NCBI GenBank assembly: GCA_946479855.1
Contig: CAMLHL010000086.1
Coordinates: 1-9,837, forward strand
Length of the DNA stretch: 9,837 nucleotides
Direction: 5' to 3'
DNA from: an uncultured Pseudomonadota bacterium
GTDB taxonomy: Bacteria; Pseudomonadota; Gammaproteobacteria; Burkholderiales; Rhodocyclaceae
Of the stretch, positions 1-8,008 are shown piece by piece. Every line of letters starts with the position of its first letter. The stretch's first letter is position 1. Under the pieces are notes generated by a model. The model made no database searches, was not told the origin of the DNA, and saw nothing but the letters and a program-made list of their open reading frames with translations. Both the position numbers and the translations under genes were made by a program.

Positions 1-19
1 TTTGCTTTCGGAGTGCATC

Positions 20-1255
20 TTGGCACGTCGCAGAGTCGTCATTACTGGCCTGGGCCTGATTTCCCCGGTCGGCAACAGCGTTGAAGAAGGTTGGCAGAAC
101 ATTATTGCCGGCGTTTCTGGCATCGCTCCCGTCACCCGTTTCGATACGTCCACCTTTCCGGTTCAGTTCGCCGGCGAAGTGAAAAATTTCGATATCACCC
201 AGTACATTTCCGCCAAGGATGCCCGCCGTATGGATAGATTTATCCATTACGGTCTGGCAGCCGGTATTCAGGCCGTGCGTGATGCCGGCTTGGACAAGGA
301 AGGTGCCGCTGATCCCGAGCGCATCGGCGTTGCCATCGGTTCCGGCATTGGCGGTCTGCCGCTGATTGAGGAAACCAAGGAGGAATATATCGCCGGTGGC
401 GTGCGCAAGGTATCACCGTTCTTTGTGCCTGGCTCGATCATCAACATGATTTCCGGCAACCTGTCGATCGAGTTTGGCTTCAAAGGCCCTAATCTGGCCA
501 TCGTTACCGCCTGTACTACCGGTACCCATTCCATTGGCGAGGCAGCACGCCTGATTGAGTATGGTGATGCAGATGTAATGATTGCCGGTGGTGCCGAATC
601 GACCGTCTCGCCGCTCGGTATGGGCGGTTTCTGTGCGGCTCGTGCGCTGTCGACCCGTAACGATGATCCGACAACGGCCAGCCGTCCGTGGGACAAGGAT
701 CGCGATGGCTTCGTGCTGGGTGAGGGGGCTGGAGTGCTGGTCCTCGAAGAGTACGAACACGCCAAGGCGCGTGGTGCGAAAATTTATGCAGAAGTCGCTG
801 GCTACGGCATGAGCGCTGACGCCTATCACATCACTGCCCCGAACATGGATGGCCCGCGTCGTTCGATGGTCAATGCGCTGAAGAATGCCGGTGTTGCGCC
901 TTCGGAAGTGCAGTATGTCAATGCGCATGGTACTTCGACGCCGCTTGGCGACAAGAACGAATCGGACGCTATCAAGGCCGCGTTTGGCGATGCCGCCTAC
1001 AAGATCGTGGTTAATTCGACCAAGTCGATGACCGGTCACCTGCTGGGTGGCGCGGGGGGGGTCGAGTCGTTGTTCACGGTGCTGGCCATCCATCACCAGA
1101 TTTCGCCGCCAACCATCAATATCTTCAACCAGGATCCGGAATGTGATCTGGACTACTGTGCCAATGCAGCTCGGCCAATGAAGATCGATATTGCGTTGAA
1201 GAACAACTTCGGCTTCGGTGGGACTAACGGGTCTCTCGTTTTCAAGCGCATCTAA
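20..1255 (+). CDS. fabF: 3-oxoacyl-[acyl-carrier-protein] synthase II (FabF, KAS II)
   Basis: Cytosolic condensing enzyme of type II fatty acid synthesis; it joins malonyl-ACP to a growing acyl-ACP with loss of CO2. The protein is 411 aa, close to the roughly 413 aa of the E. coli enzyme. The thiolase-fold catalytic set is complete: Cys165 (in VTACTTGTH), His303 (in [11 protein letters not shown]), Lys336 and His340 (in [13 protein letters not shown]). The C-terminal [14 protein letters not shown] motif is typical of the family. I chose the TTG at 20 because it gives the family-like start [10 protein letters not shown] and has GGAG at 10-13 six bases upstream; an in-frame TTG at 2 would add six residues that do not fit the family. 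The gene for acyl carrier protein (acpP) is commonly just upstream and would lie outside this window. An 8-G run at 1054-1061 lies within the Gly-rich active-site segment, in frame. The KAS II versus KAS I assignment rests on overall similarity and is secure at family level. Confidence 0.96.
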   Translation: MARRRVVITGLGLISPVGNSVEEGWQNIIAGVSGIAPVTRFDTSTFPVQFAGEVKNFDITQYISAKDARRMDRFIHYGLAAGIQAVRDAGLDKEGAADPERIGVAIGSGIGGLPLIEETKEEYIAGGVRKVSPFFVPGSIINMISGNLSIEFGFKGPNLAIVTACTTGTHSIGEAARLIEYGDADVMIAGGAESTVSPLGMGGFCAARALSTRNDDPTTASRPWDKDRDGFVLGEGAGVLVLEEYEHAKARGAKIYAEVAGYGMSADAYHITAPNMDGPRRSMVNALKNAGVAPSEVQYVNAHGTSTPLGDKNESDAIKAAFGDAAYKIVVNSTKSMTGHLLGGAGGVESLFTVLAIHHQISPPTINIFNQDPECDLDYCANAARPMKIDIALKNNFGFGGTNGSLVFKRI

Positions 1256-1274
1256 GCCGCTGCCGCAAGGAATT

Positions 1275-1314
1275 GAACGGTGCAGTTTCCGATTACCTTC
1301 GGACTGCACCGTTC
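1275..1314 (+). promoter_or_regulatory. Perfect 12-bp inverted repeat (hairpin) covering the start codon of the ygfX-like gene
   Basis: GAACGGTGCAGT at 1275-1286 is the exact reverse complement of ACTGCACCGTTC at 1303-1314, with a 16-base loop; two further U-G pairs can form inside the loop. The GTG start (1280-1282) of the downstream gene is inside the left arm, while its AAGGA ribosome site (1267-1271) is just outside. The right arm is followed by CCGTTTT, a poor U-tract. In RNA this would be a stable stem that could block initiation at the GTG or act as a weak terminator or 3'-end stabiliser for fabF. The repeat is seen directly; its function is inferred. Confidence 0.6.
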
Positions 1315-1717
1315 CCGTTTTCTGGATACCGCGCTAGGTGTGACCGCCTTCGCCGCTGGCGTGACAGGCTTGGCTTGGCCGCTGCCGATTGTTGTCCGCC
1401 TGACGATCCTGCTGGGTATTTTAATTTTCTATATTTCTACTAGGAAAAAACTCAGGCCGCTATTCTCTGCCATCCGGATCGAGCGTGACGGGCAAGTCTC
1501 CATACAGGAGGCGGGGAAGACGGAATTTTTTTCCGTCGAGCTATTGCCCGAGGCGATTGTTCACCCGTTTTTGACCATCGTTCGGCTAAGAACAGAGAAT
1601 GGTCGTCTGTATTGGCTGATTGCTGCGGTCGACACCCTTGAGGGGCAGGATTTCAGGCGCTTGCGTGTGTTCCTGCGTTGGCGGGCAAAGTTCAGCGGAC
1701 AGGCTGGCGACGTCTGA
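1280..1717 (+). CDS. YgfX-like small inner-membrane protein
   Basis: 145 aa, starting at GTG 1280 with AAGGA at 1267-1271 eight bases upstream. Two hydrophobic helices (about residues 15-33 and 37-53) are followed by a basic turn (STRKK) and a soluble C-terminal domain of about 90 residues. The ending [20 protein letters not shown] resembles the LWLAADSMD..EWRDLRRIL pattern of E. coli YgfX (CptA), and the N-terminal Ser-Arg before the first helix also fits that family. E. coli YgfX is encoded with SdhE (YgfY), and has been described as the toxin of a toxin-antitoxin pair that affects the cytoskeleton proteins MreB and FtsZ; that role is debated. No sdhE-like gene lies nearby here, so a toxin role should not be assumed. 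It lies 24 bp after fabF, on the same strand, and its 3' end overlaps nadB tail to tail. I recognised it from memory of the family pattern, not from an alignment. Confidence 0.72.
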   Translation: MQFPITFGLHRSRFLDTALGVTAFAAGVTGLAWPLPIVVRLTILLGILIFYISTRKKLRPLFSAIRIERDGQVSIQEAGKTEFFSVELLPEAIVHPFLTIVRLRTENGRLYWLIAAVDTLEGQDFRRLRVFLRWRAKFSGQAGDV

Positions 1718-3269
1718 GAACGGTATTTCTTGGTTTATCAAGCATCTCCGGATAATCCCGAGAGAAATGCAGGCCACGGCTTTCCTTGCGCTGCATGGCG
1801 CAACGGACGATCAGGTCGGCTGTTACCACCAGATTGCGCAATTCGATCAGGTCGTGACTGACCCGGAAGTTGGCATAGAACTCGTCGATTTCCCGCATCA
1901 GCAGACGGATGCGATGTTTGGCACGCTTCAGACGTTTGGTTGTGCGGACAATGCCGACGTAGTCCCACATGAAACGCCGCAACTCGTCCCAGTTATGGGA
2001 AATGACGACTTCTTCATCGGCATCGGTAACCCGGCTCTCATCCCATAGCGGCAGGGCTGGAATGGTCTTGCTTTCTTGACTCAAAATATCGTTGACCGCA
2101 GCTTCGGCAAAAACCAGGCACTCAAGCAGTGAATTGGAGGCTAGTCGATTGGCTCCATGCAGGCCGGTGCAGGAAGCTTCGCCGGCGACGTAAAGGCCGG
2201 CAACATCGGTACGGCCATGCAAATCACTGACGATCCCCCCGCAGGTGTAGTGAGCGGCGGGGACGACCGGAATGGGGGTCTGCGTGATATCAATGCCAAG
2301 TTCCAGGCAGCGGGCATGAATATTCGGGAAGTGACCGCGGATGAATTCCTCGCTCTTGTGGGAGATATCGAGGTACACGCAATCCAGGCCACGCTTCTTC
2401 ATCTCGAAATCGATCGCCCGGGCAACGATGTCGCGGGGAGCCAATTCGGCGCGGTCATCGTGCTCCGGCATGAAGCGCGTGCCGTCCGGCAGGCGGAGCA
2501 GGCCGCCTTCACCGCGGACCGCTTCAGAAATCAGGAAGGACTTTGCCTGCGGGTGATACAGGCAGGTCGGGTGGAACTGGATGAATTCCATGTTCGATAC
2601 CCGGCAGCCGGCCCGATAGGCCATGGCGATACCGTCGCCCGTCGAGGTGTCGGGGTTGGTGGTGTAAAGATAGACCTTGCCGGCACCGCCGGTGGCGAGC
2701 AAGGTATTCGACGCGCCAAGGGTTATGACTTCACCGTTGCGGTTATTCAGCAAATAGGCGCCATAACAGCGCCCGTCGCCCTTGCCGAGCTTGCTGCCAG
2801 TGATCAGATCGATCGCGATGTGATCTTCCAGCACGGTGATGTTGGGGTTGGCGCGAACTTTTCTGGTCAGGGTGTCCTGAACTGCCAGTCCGGTCGCATC
2901 GGCGACATGGATGACACGGCGAGCACTGTGGCCGCCTTCGCGAGTCAGGTGATAACCGGAGGCATCCTTGGTGAACGGAACGCCCTGTTCGATGAGCCAA
3001 TCGATGACGCGACGGCCATTTTCGACGACATGGCGAGTGGCCTTTTCGTCGTTCAGCCAAGCGCCGGCAATCAAGGTGTCCTGAATATGTGCCTCGATGG
3101 AGTCTTGGCTGTCCAGCACGGCGGCAATTCCGCCCTGCGCCCACCCGGAGGCGGAGTCTTCAAGGCTGCGCTTGCTAACCAGTGCCACGCGGCAATGAAG
3201 CGCCAGTCTGAGGGCGGCGGACTGGCCGGCGAGGCCACTACCGATGATCAGGACATCAAATTTCTGCAC
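1692..3269 (-). CDS. nadB: L-aspartate oxidase (quinolinate synthase B)
   Basis: FAD flavoenzyme of the cytosol that oxidises L-aspartate to iminoaspartate, which quinolinate synthase NadA uses in de novo NAD synthesis. The protein is 525 aa (E. coli about 540). The N-terminal FAD-binding motif is [11 protein letters not shown] (residues 5-15), followed by [10 protein letters not shown] (41-50). Residues matching the E. coli active site are present: Glu111 (in REGGHSARR), His233 (QFHPT), Arg279 (APRDIVARA), His340 ([10 protein letters not shown]) and Arg375 (GANRLASNS). The C-terminal helical domain is complete. The start is the GTG at 3269, which gives [12 protein letters not shown] as in the family; in-frame ATGs further upstream would add residues unlike the family and would fall in or before a TATATT -10-like box. 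The ribosome site is weak. The gene is divergent from rpoE and convergent with the ygfX-like gene. Confidence 0.95.
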   Translation of the reverse strand: MQKFDVLIIGSGLAGQSAALRLALHCRVALVSKRSLEDSASGWAQGGIAAVLDSQDSIEAHIQDTLIAGAWLNDEKATRHVVENGRRVIDWLIEQGVPFTKDASGYHLTREGGHSARRVIHVADATGLAVQDTLTRKVRANPNITVLEDHIAIDLITGSKLGKGDGRCYGAYLLNNRNGEVITLGASNTLLATGGAGKVYLYTTNPDTSTGDGIAMAYRAGCRVSNMEFIQFHPTCLYHPQAKSFLISEAVRGEGGLLRLPDGTRFMPEHDDRAELAPRDIVARAIDFEMKKRGLDCVYLDISHKSEEFIRGHFPNIHARCLELGIDITQTPIPVVPAAHYTCGGIVSDLHGRTDVAGLYVAGEASCTGLHGANRLASNSLLECLVFAEAAVNDILSQESKTIPALPLWDESRVTDADEEVVISHNWDELRRFMWDYVGIVRTTKRLKRAKHRIRLLMREIDEFYANFRVSHDLIELRNLVVTADLIVRCAMQRKESRGLHFSRDYPEMLDKPRNTVLRRRQPVR

Positions 3270-3300
3270 GGCTGTTCTCTGTCGAGGTTGTTTTCCGCGA

Positions 3301-3306
3301 AATATA
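3301..3306 (-). promoter_or_regulatory. Candidate -10 box for nadB
   Basis: On the minus strand this reads TATATT. A transcript starting about 7 bases downstream, near 3294, would have a leader of about 25 bases before the nadB GTG at 3269. No good -35 match is seen at 16-18 bp spacing, so this is a weak call based on position and the -10 match alone. Confidence 0.3.
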
Positions 3307-3387
3307 GCATGTAGAAAAGCAATCATCCCGTTACAGTTGGTCACAAATAAGGATAATTACCTGTATTCTGTCCAAAAACGGCTGCGC

Positions 3388-3393
3388 TATACT
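3388..3393 (+). promoter_or_regulatory. Candidate -10 box for the rpoE operon
   Basis: TATACT lies about 45 bases before the rpoE ATG and is a good sigma-70 -10 match. The -35 region at 16-18 bp spacing is poor (TTCTGT at 3366-3371 is the nearest). A second -10-like box, GATAAT, lies at 3352-3357. I found no GAACTT-type -35 of the kind RpoE itself recognises in 3270-3438, so autoregulation of the usual type is not visible. Confidence 0.35.
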
Positions 3394-3438
3394 GCGTCCC
3401 ATAAACATACTAAACCAGCCCCAGGGAAAACGAGAGCC

Positions 3439-4038
3439 ATGAGTGAGCGCGAAGTCGATCAGTTGCTGGTCGAGCGGGCGCAAGGCGGAGATCAGCACGC
3501 CTTCGACCAGTTGGTGAGCAAATACCAGCGCAAGTTGGGGCGCTTGCTGTCGCGCTTTATCCGCGATCCGGCAGAAGTCGAGGACGTGTCGCAGGAAGCC
3601 TTTATCAAGGCCTATCGCGCCTTGCCATCCTTTCGTGGCGAAAGCGCGTTCTATACGTGGCTTTATCGCATTGGCATCAATACGGCTAAAAATTATCTGG
3701 TTTCGCAGGGCCGGCGGGCGCCGACAAGTACCGAATTCGATACCGAAGAAGCAGAGTCCTTTGAAGATGCCACCCAGCTGCGGGATATCAACACCCCAGA
3801 GAGCCTGCTTCTTTCCAAACAGATTGGTGAAACCGTCAATGCGGCGATGGATTCACTGCCTGAAGAGTTGCGCACAGCCATCGTCTTGCGCGAGCTTGAG
3901 GGGCTTTCCTATGAGGAGATCGCCGGTATCATGAACTGCCCAATTGGTACCGTTCGTTCGCGGATATTCCGTGCCCGAGAAGCTGTGGCAGCAAAATTGC
4001 GCCCGTTGCTCGACACGGCGCCGGACAAGCGTTGGTAG
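3439..4038 (+). CDS. rpoE: ECF RNA polymerase sigma factor RpoE (sigma-E/AlgU type)
   Basis: 199-aa group IV sigma factor directing RNA polymerase to envelope-stress promoters. Region 2 (about residues 20-90) shows the DPAEVEDVSQEAFIKAYRAL and FRGESAFYTWLYRIGINTAKN patterns; region 4 (about 135-187) shows the helix-turn-helix LEGLSYEEIAGIMNCPIGTV followed by RSRIFRAREAV. Both match RpoE/AlgU closely. I chose the ATG at 3439 because it gives MSEREVDQLLVERAQ, the usual family N-terminus; the open frame continues upstream into the intergenic region without family-like sequence. AGGGA at 3423-3427 is a plausible but distant ribosome site. The next gene, rseC, begins 2 bases after the stop. The anti-sigma gene rseA and the sensor gene rseB, which normally follow rpoE, are absent here, so how this factor is held inactive is not evident from the locus. 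Confidence 0.95.
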   Translation: MSEREVDQLLVERAQGGDQHAFDQLVSKYQRKLGRLLSRFIRDPAEVEDVSQEAFIKAYRALPSFRGESAFYTWLYRIGINTAKNYLVSQGRRAPTSTEFDTEEAESFEDATQLRDINTPESLLLSKQIGETVNAAMDSLPEELRTAIVLRELEGLSYEEIAGIMNCPIGTVRSRIFRAREAVAAKLRPLLDTAPDKRW

Positions 4039-4040
4039 AG

Positions 4041-4475
4041 ATGGCCGAGGAACAGATAACGATCCGTGCAGTAGTCCGAGCTCTGGACGGACAGAATGCC
4101 CTCGTTGAGGTGGAGCATGGCGGATGCGGCCGATGCCATGAAAAAGGTGGATGTGGCGGTCAACAATTAACACAGATGTTTTGCAGCGGGCCGAAAATTT
4201 ACCAAGTGGATAACACCATTGGTGCTGCGATCGGAGATCGTGTAACGATTGCCGTGCCTCCTGGCAGCGTTAGTTATTCGGCCAATTTGGCCTATATTTT
4301 GCCGTTGACCGTAACCATAGCCGGCGCAGCCCTTGGTTCACCATTGGGTGGCGATGCGGGCGCCATACTTGGGGCTATCGCTGGTTTAATCGCATCCTTC
4401 CTGTACATACGTTTTCATTCCCGGTGCAATGCTGGAAATTCGGCTGGGCGCCCCCATATTATTTCCAATTCCTAG
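4041..4475 (+). CDS. rseC: RseC/MucC family sigma-E locus membrane protein
   Basis: 144 aa from ATG 4041; an in-frame TTG at 4032, overlapping the rpoE stop, would add three residues. The N-terminal soluble domain has a beta-type segment ITIRAVVRALDGQNALVEVE, then a cysteine cluster with Cys29, Cys32, Cys38 and Cys48 (HGGCGRCHEKGGCGG), then IGDRVTIAVPPGSV. Two membrane helices follow (about 81-98 and 104-123), starting with the family-typical LAYILPL. RseC proteins are inner-membrane factors of the sigma-E regulon, and relatives (RnfH/SoxR-reducing complex links) suggest a redox role; the exact function is not settled. Only 2 bases separate it from rpoE, so translation is probably coupled. 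The short polar tail after the second helix (CNAGNSAGRPH) looks unremarkable. Confidence 0.85.
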   Translation: MAEEQITIRAVVRALDGQNALVEVEHGGCGRCHEKGGCGGQQLTQMFCSGPKIYQVDNTIGAAIGDRVTIAVPPGSVSYSANLAYILPLTVTIAGAALGSPLGGDAGAILGAIAGLIASFLYIRFHSRCNAGNSAGRPHIISNS

Positions 4476-4499
4476 TTGAATCAGGAGGTTATATTGCCC

Positions 4500-5915
4500 A
4501 TGAAACGTTTGCTTGCGTTTATTTTTCTTTGGCTACTATGTGTGCCGTCATTCGCGCAGATGCGTGGTCTGCCGGATTTTTCAGAATTGGCCGAGAAACA
4601 GGGGCCTGCGGTGGTCAACATCAGCACGACACAGGTTGTTCGCGGGCAGGCGCAAATGATGCCGTTTCCGTTCGACGAGAACGATCCGGCGTACGAATTT
4701 TTCAAGCGCTTCATTCCGCGCACGCCTGGCGGCCCTGTTCCCCGCGACTTTGAAAACAAATCGCTCGGCTCGGGATTCATCATCAGCGGGGACGGCTTCA
4801 TCCTGACCAATGCCCATGTGGTTGAAGGGGCGGACGAAGTTTCCGTACGCCTGACCGACAAGCGGGAGTTCAAGGCCAGGATCATCGGTACCGACAAGCG
4901 AACTGATATCGCGTTGATCAAAATCGATGCTGCCGGCCTGCCGATGGTTAAACTAGGCGATCCTGCCCAGCTGAAGGTCGGTGAATGGGTAGTGGCCATC
5001 GGATCGCCGTTTGGTTTCGATAATTCCGTCACTGCAGGCATTGTCTCGGCCAAGGGACGTTCGCTGCCGCAGGAAAATTATGTGCCTTTCCTGCAAACTG
5101 ACGTTGCAATCAATCCCGGTAACTCCGGTGGTCCGCTGTTCAACATGCGTGGTGAAGTAATCGGTATCAATTCCCAGATATATAGCCGCAGCGGCGGTTA
5201 TATGGGGGTGTCTTTCGCCATTCCGATCGACGTGGCGATGGATGTCCAGAATCAGTTGCGCCACTCGGGCAAGGTCAGCCGCGGGCGGCTCGGCGTGGTC
5301 ATTCAGGAGGTCAGCAAGGAGTTGGCTGATTCACTGGGCCTAGCCAAGCCGATGGGGGCTGTGGTGAATTCGGTCGAGAAAGGTGGACCTGCCGAAAAAG
5401 CAGGGCTGGAGCCTGGCGACGTCATCCTCAAGTTCGACGGCAAGACCATCAACAACACCGCCGATCTGCCACGTATGGTTGGTGCTACCAAGCCGGGCAG
5501 TCGTTCGGTGGCTCAGATTTGGCGCAAGGGCGCCACGCGCGAGATCAGTGTGATCGTTGGCGAGATTCCTGATGAAAAGCTGACGGGTACAAAACTGCAG
5601 CGGGGTGTCAAACCCTCCGAACAGGCTGCCAATCGCCTTGGTCTGGTGGTTAGCGAACTTTCTGCCGAACAGAAGCGCGAGCTGAAGATGAGCTCTGGCC
5701 TGCTGATTGAAGAGGTGCGCGGTTCACGTTCCGAGTTGCGTCCGGGCGATATCATCATTGCGCTGATCAGCAAGGGCGCAACCACAGAGGTCAGAACGGT
5801 CGATCAGCTCAACAAAATGCTTGGCCAGTTCGAGAGGGGCAGTAATGTCACGTTGCTGGTTCGTCGCGGTGAAATACAAACTTTCATCACCATTAAAGGG
5901 TTGAATGGCAATTGA
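4500..5915 (+). CDS. mucD: Do-type periplasmic serine endoprotease (MucD/DegP family)
   Basis: 471-aa trypsin-like protease and chaperone that degrades or refolds damaged envelope proteins. Residues 1-19 form a Sec signal peptide (MKR, hydrophobic core, PSFA) with probable cleavage after Ala19. The protease domain has the full triad: His106 (LTNAHVVEGA), Asp136 (RTDIALIKID) and Ser209 (INPGNSGGPLF). A first PDZ domain lies at about 263-355 (GRLGVVIQEV, GGPAEKAGLEPGDVIL) and a second, more diverged one at about 378-468 (GSRSELRPGDIIIAL). Position after rpoE and rseC matches MucD of Pseudomonas and relatives. AGGAGG at 4483-4488 is a strong ribosome site; it is 11 bases from the ATG at 4500 and 5 bases from an in-frame TTG at 4494, so the TTG may be used, adding two residues. 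DegP/DegQ/MucD naming cannot be separated further here. Confidence 0.93.
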   Translation: MKRLLAFIFLWLLCVPSFAQMRGLPDFSELAEKQGPAVVNISTTQVVRGQAQMMPFPFDENDPAYEFFKRFIPRTPGGPVPRDFENKSLGSGFIISGDGFILTNAHVVEGADEVSVRLTDKREFKARIIGTDKRTDIALIKIDAAGLPMVKLGDPAQLKVGEWVVAIGSPFGFDNSVTAGIVSAKGRSLPQENYVPFLQTDVAINPGNSGGPLFNMRGEVIGINSQIYSRSGGYMGVSFAIPIDVAMDVQNQLRHSGKVSRGRLGVVIQEVSKELADSLGLAKPMGAVVNSVEKGGPAEKAGLEPGDVILKFDGKTINNTADLPRMVGATKPGSRSVAQIWRKGATREISVIVGEIPDEKLTGTKLQRGVKPSEQAANRLGLVVSELSAEQKRELKMSSGLLIEEVRGSRSELRPGDIIIALISKGATTEVRTVDQLNKMLGQFERGSNVTLLVRRGEIQTFITIKGLNGN

Positions 5916-6150
5916 ACTGACGCTGATGAGTCGTGCTTATTGCCACCTCTGTCACGATATGGAGGTGGCCTTGGGGCCGCTGGCTAGCGAATTTGGCGTT
6001 ACGGTCATGGTGCTCGACGTTGACGCCGATCCGGTACTGGAAGCCAGATACGACGAACTGGTGCCGGTCTTGCTCCACGGCGATACCGAGCTTTGTCATT
6101 ACTTTCTGGACGAAGCCAAAACCCGTGAATATTTGGCTGGAATCCGCTAG
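5905..6150 (+). CDS. Glutaredoxin-like small protein (DUF836/Glutaredoxin-2-like)
   Basis: 81-aa thioredoxin-fold protein, probably cytosolic. It begins with a beta strand IELTLMSRAYC and carries a CHLC redox motif (Cys13, Cys16) before the first helix. The Val53-Pro54 pair in ELVPVLL is the expected cis-proline loop, and DVDADPVL in the middle fits the family. A third cysteine, Cys64, lies near the end. Length and layout match the short glutaredoxin-like family often found between the protease gene and lepA in betaproteobacteria. The ATG at 5905 overlaps the last 11 bases of the protease gene, suggesting translational coupling; AAAGGG just upstream can serve as ribosome site. Substrate and partner are unknown. 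No signal peptide is seen. Confidence 0.85.
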   Translation: MAIELTLMSRAYCHLCHDMEVALGPLASEFGVTVMVLDVDADPVLEARYDELVPVLLHGDTELCHYFLDEAKTREYLAGIR

Positions 6151-6173
6151 AATTCAGGGTCTTCTGAAAAGGG

Positions 6174-6199
6174 AAGGGCGCCGGACAGCGCCCTTTTTT
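6174..6199 (+). terminator. Rho-independent terminator just upstream of lepA
   Basis: AAGGGCGC (6174-6181) pairs fully with GCGCCCTT (6188-6195) across a 6-base loop CGGACA, and the run of six T (6194-6199) follows the GC-rich core. This is a textbook intrinsic terminator. It starts 23 bases after the glutaredoxin-like stop and ends 10 bases before the lepA ATG, so it would end the rpoE-rseC-mucD-grx transcript or act as an attenuator for lepA. Confidence 0.85.
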
Positions 6200-6209
6200 A
6201 CTGGCAGCA

Positions 6210-8000
6210 ATGGATCACATTAGAAACTTCTCCATCATCGCGCACATCGACCACGGCAAATCGACGCTGGCCGACCGCATTATCCACCTCTGCGGCGGCT
6301 TGTCCGATCGCGAAATGGAGGCGCAGGTGCTCGATTCGATGGATATCGAACGCGAACGCGGCATCACTATCAAGGCGCAGACTGCCGCCCTGAATTACAA
6401 GGCGCGTGACGGCAAGGTCTACAACCTAAACCTGATCGACACACCAGGACACGTGGACTTCTCCTATGAGGTGTCCCGCTCGCTATCAGCCTGCGAAGGC
6501 GCTCTGCTGGTGGTCGATGCTTCGCAGGGGGTTGAGGCTCAGACCGTCGCCAACTGCTATACCGCACTTGATCTTGATGTCGAGGTCGTGCCAGTGCTTA
6601 ACAAAATCGATCTGCCGTCGGCTGATCCGGACAATGCCCGTCAGGAAATCGAGGATGTGATCGGTATCGATGCTTCCCAAGCGGTGCTTGCTTCGGCCAA
6701 GACCGGGCTCGGCGTCGCCGATATCCTGGAAGCGGTGATCGCCAAGGTGCCCCCGCCCAAGGGAGATCCGACGGCACCGCTGAAGGCGCTGATCATCGAT
6801 TCCTGGTTCGACAACTACGTCGGCGTGGTCATGCTGGTGCGCGTCGTCGATGGCGAAATCCGCTCCAAAGACAAGCTGCACTTCATGGCTACGGGGGCCA
6901 ACCAACTGTGCGAGCAGGTCGGGGTGTTCACGCCCAAGTCGCTACAGCGAGACGCCCTGCGCGCTGGCGAAGTCGGCTTCGTGATCGCCGGTATCAAGGA
7001 ACTGAAGGCGGCTAAGGTGGGTGACACTATCACCCATGCCGACCGCAAGGCCAGTGCGGCCTTGCCCGGATTCAAGGAGATCAAGCCGCAGGTTTTCGCC
7101 GGCCTCTATCCGGTCGAGTCCAACCAGTACGATTCGCTGCGTGAATCGCTGGAAAAATTGAAACTCAACGACGCCTCGCTGCAATACGAGCCGGAAGTGT
7201 CGCAGGCTTTGGGTTTTGGCTTCCGTTGCGGCTTCCTCGGGCTACTCCACATGGAAATCGTCCAGGAGCGCCTGGAACGCGAATTCGACCAAGACCTGAT
7301 TACCACCGCGCCCACGGTGGTCTATGAAGTCGTTCAGCGTGATGGCAGCGTCGTTCAGGTTGAGAATCCGGCCAAGCTGCCGGAGATTTCCAAAATCGAG
7401 GAGGTCCGCGAACCGATCATCACCGCGACTATTTTCGTGCCGCAGGATTATCTCGGCAATGTCATCACGCTGTGTAACCAGAAACGTGGTAATCAGGTGG
7501 ATATGCACTATCACGGCCGTCAGGTGAAGCTGGTCTATGAAATGCCGATGGCTGAAGTGGTGATGGATTTCTTCGACAAGTTGAAGTCGTGCTCCAAGGG
7601 CTATGCCTCACTTGACTACGATTTCAAGGAGTATCGTGCCGCCGACGTGGTCAAGCTCGACATCCTGATCAACAGCGAGAAGGTCGACGCTTTGTCGCTG
7701 ATCGTCCACCGCGCCAATTCTCAGTATCGCGGCCGCGAACTGGCGAGCAAGATGCGCGAGCTGATTCCGCGCCAGATGTATGACGTCGCGATCCAGGCGG
7801 CGATTGGTTCGCACATCATCGCTCGCGAGAACGTCAAGGCAATGCGCAAGGACGTGCTGGCCAAGTGCTACGGTGGTGATATTTCACGGAAAAAGAAGCT
7901 GCTCGAGAAGCAAAAGGCCGGCAAGAAGCGTATGAAGCAGGTCGGTAGCGTCGAGATTCCACAGGAAGCATTTTTAGCTGTGCTACGCGTCGATAACTGA
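6210..8000 (+). CDS. lepA: Translation elongation factor 4 (LepA/EF4 GTPase)
   Basis: 596-aa ribosome-associated GTPase of the EF-G family (E. coli 599 aa), linked to initiation, ribosome biogenesis and back-translocation. The GTPase motifs are intact: G1 AHIDHGKS (11-18), G2 RGITI (50-54), G3 DTPGH (77-81), G4 NKID (131-134). Domains II, III and V follow, and the LepA-specific C-terminal domain is present with its basic tail ([20 protein letters not shown]) and the ending [15 protein letters not shown]. The start [19 protein letters not shown] is standard for the family. The ribosome site is weak (GGCAG at 6203-6207), and the terminator hairpin lies directly upstream. lepB follows after 8 bases, the classic lepA-lepB operon. 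Confidence 0.98.
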   Translation: MDHIRNFSIIAHIDHGKSTLADRIIHLCGGLSDREMEAQVLDSMDIERERGITIKAQTAALNYKARDGKVYNLNLIDTPGHVDFSYEVSRSLSACEGALLVVDASQGVEAQTVANCYTALDLDVEVVPVLNKIDLPSADPDNARQEIEDVIGIDASQAVLASAKTGLGVADILEAVIAKVPPPKGDPTAPLKALIIDSWFDNYVGVVMLVRVVDGEIRSKDKLHFMATGANQLCEQVGVFTPKSLQRDALRAGEVGFVIAGIKELKAAKVGDTITHADRKASAALPGFKEIKPQVFAGLYPVESNQYDSLRESLEKLKLNDASLQYEPEVSQALGFGFRCGFLGLLHMEIVQERLEREFDQDLITTAPTVVYEVVQRDGSVVQVENPAKLPEISKIEEVREPIITATIFVPQDYLGNVITLCNQKRGNQVDMHYHGRQVKLVYEMPMAEVVMDFFDKLKSCSKGYASLDYDFKEYRAADVVKLDILINSEKVDALSLIVHRANSQYRGRELASKMRELIPRQMYDVAIQAAIGSHIIARENVKAMRKDVLAKCYGGDISRKKKLLEKQKAGKKRMKQVGSVEIPQEAFLAVLRVDN

Positions 8001-8008
8001 GAATAGCG

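Noticed and set aside
413..1309. 298-codon open frame on the minus strand opposite fabF
   Set aside because: Antisense shadow of fabF with Arg/Thr/His-rich composition and no family-like motif.
2157..3314. Long open frame (385 codons) on the plus strand opposite nadB
   Set aside because: It is antisense to a clearly conserved enzyme, has no recognisable domain and low-complexity Gly/Ala/Val content, as expected from codon bias in a GC-rich gene.
3244..3438. N-terminal extension of RpoE by 65 residues
   Set aside because: The extra residues lie in the promoter region, overlap the start of nadB and do not resemble any sigma factor N-terminus; the ATG at 3439 matches the family.
4424..4753. 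109-codon plus-strand frame spanning the rseC/mucD junction
   Set aside because: It overlaps rseC and the mucD signal peptide in another frame, with no ribosome site or family features.
6093..6098. TTGTCA as a -35 for a lepA promoter
   Set aside because: No -10-like box at 16-18 bp spacing; the only TAGAAT is far too distant.
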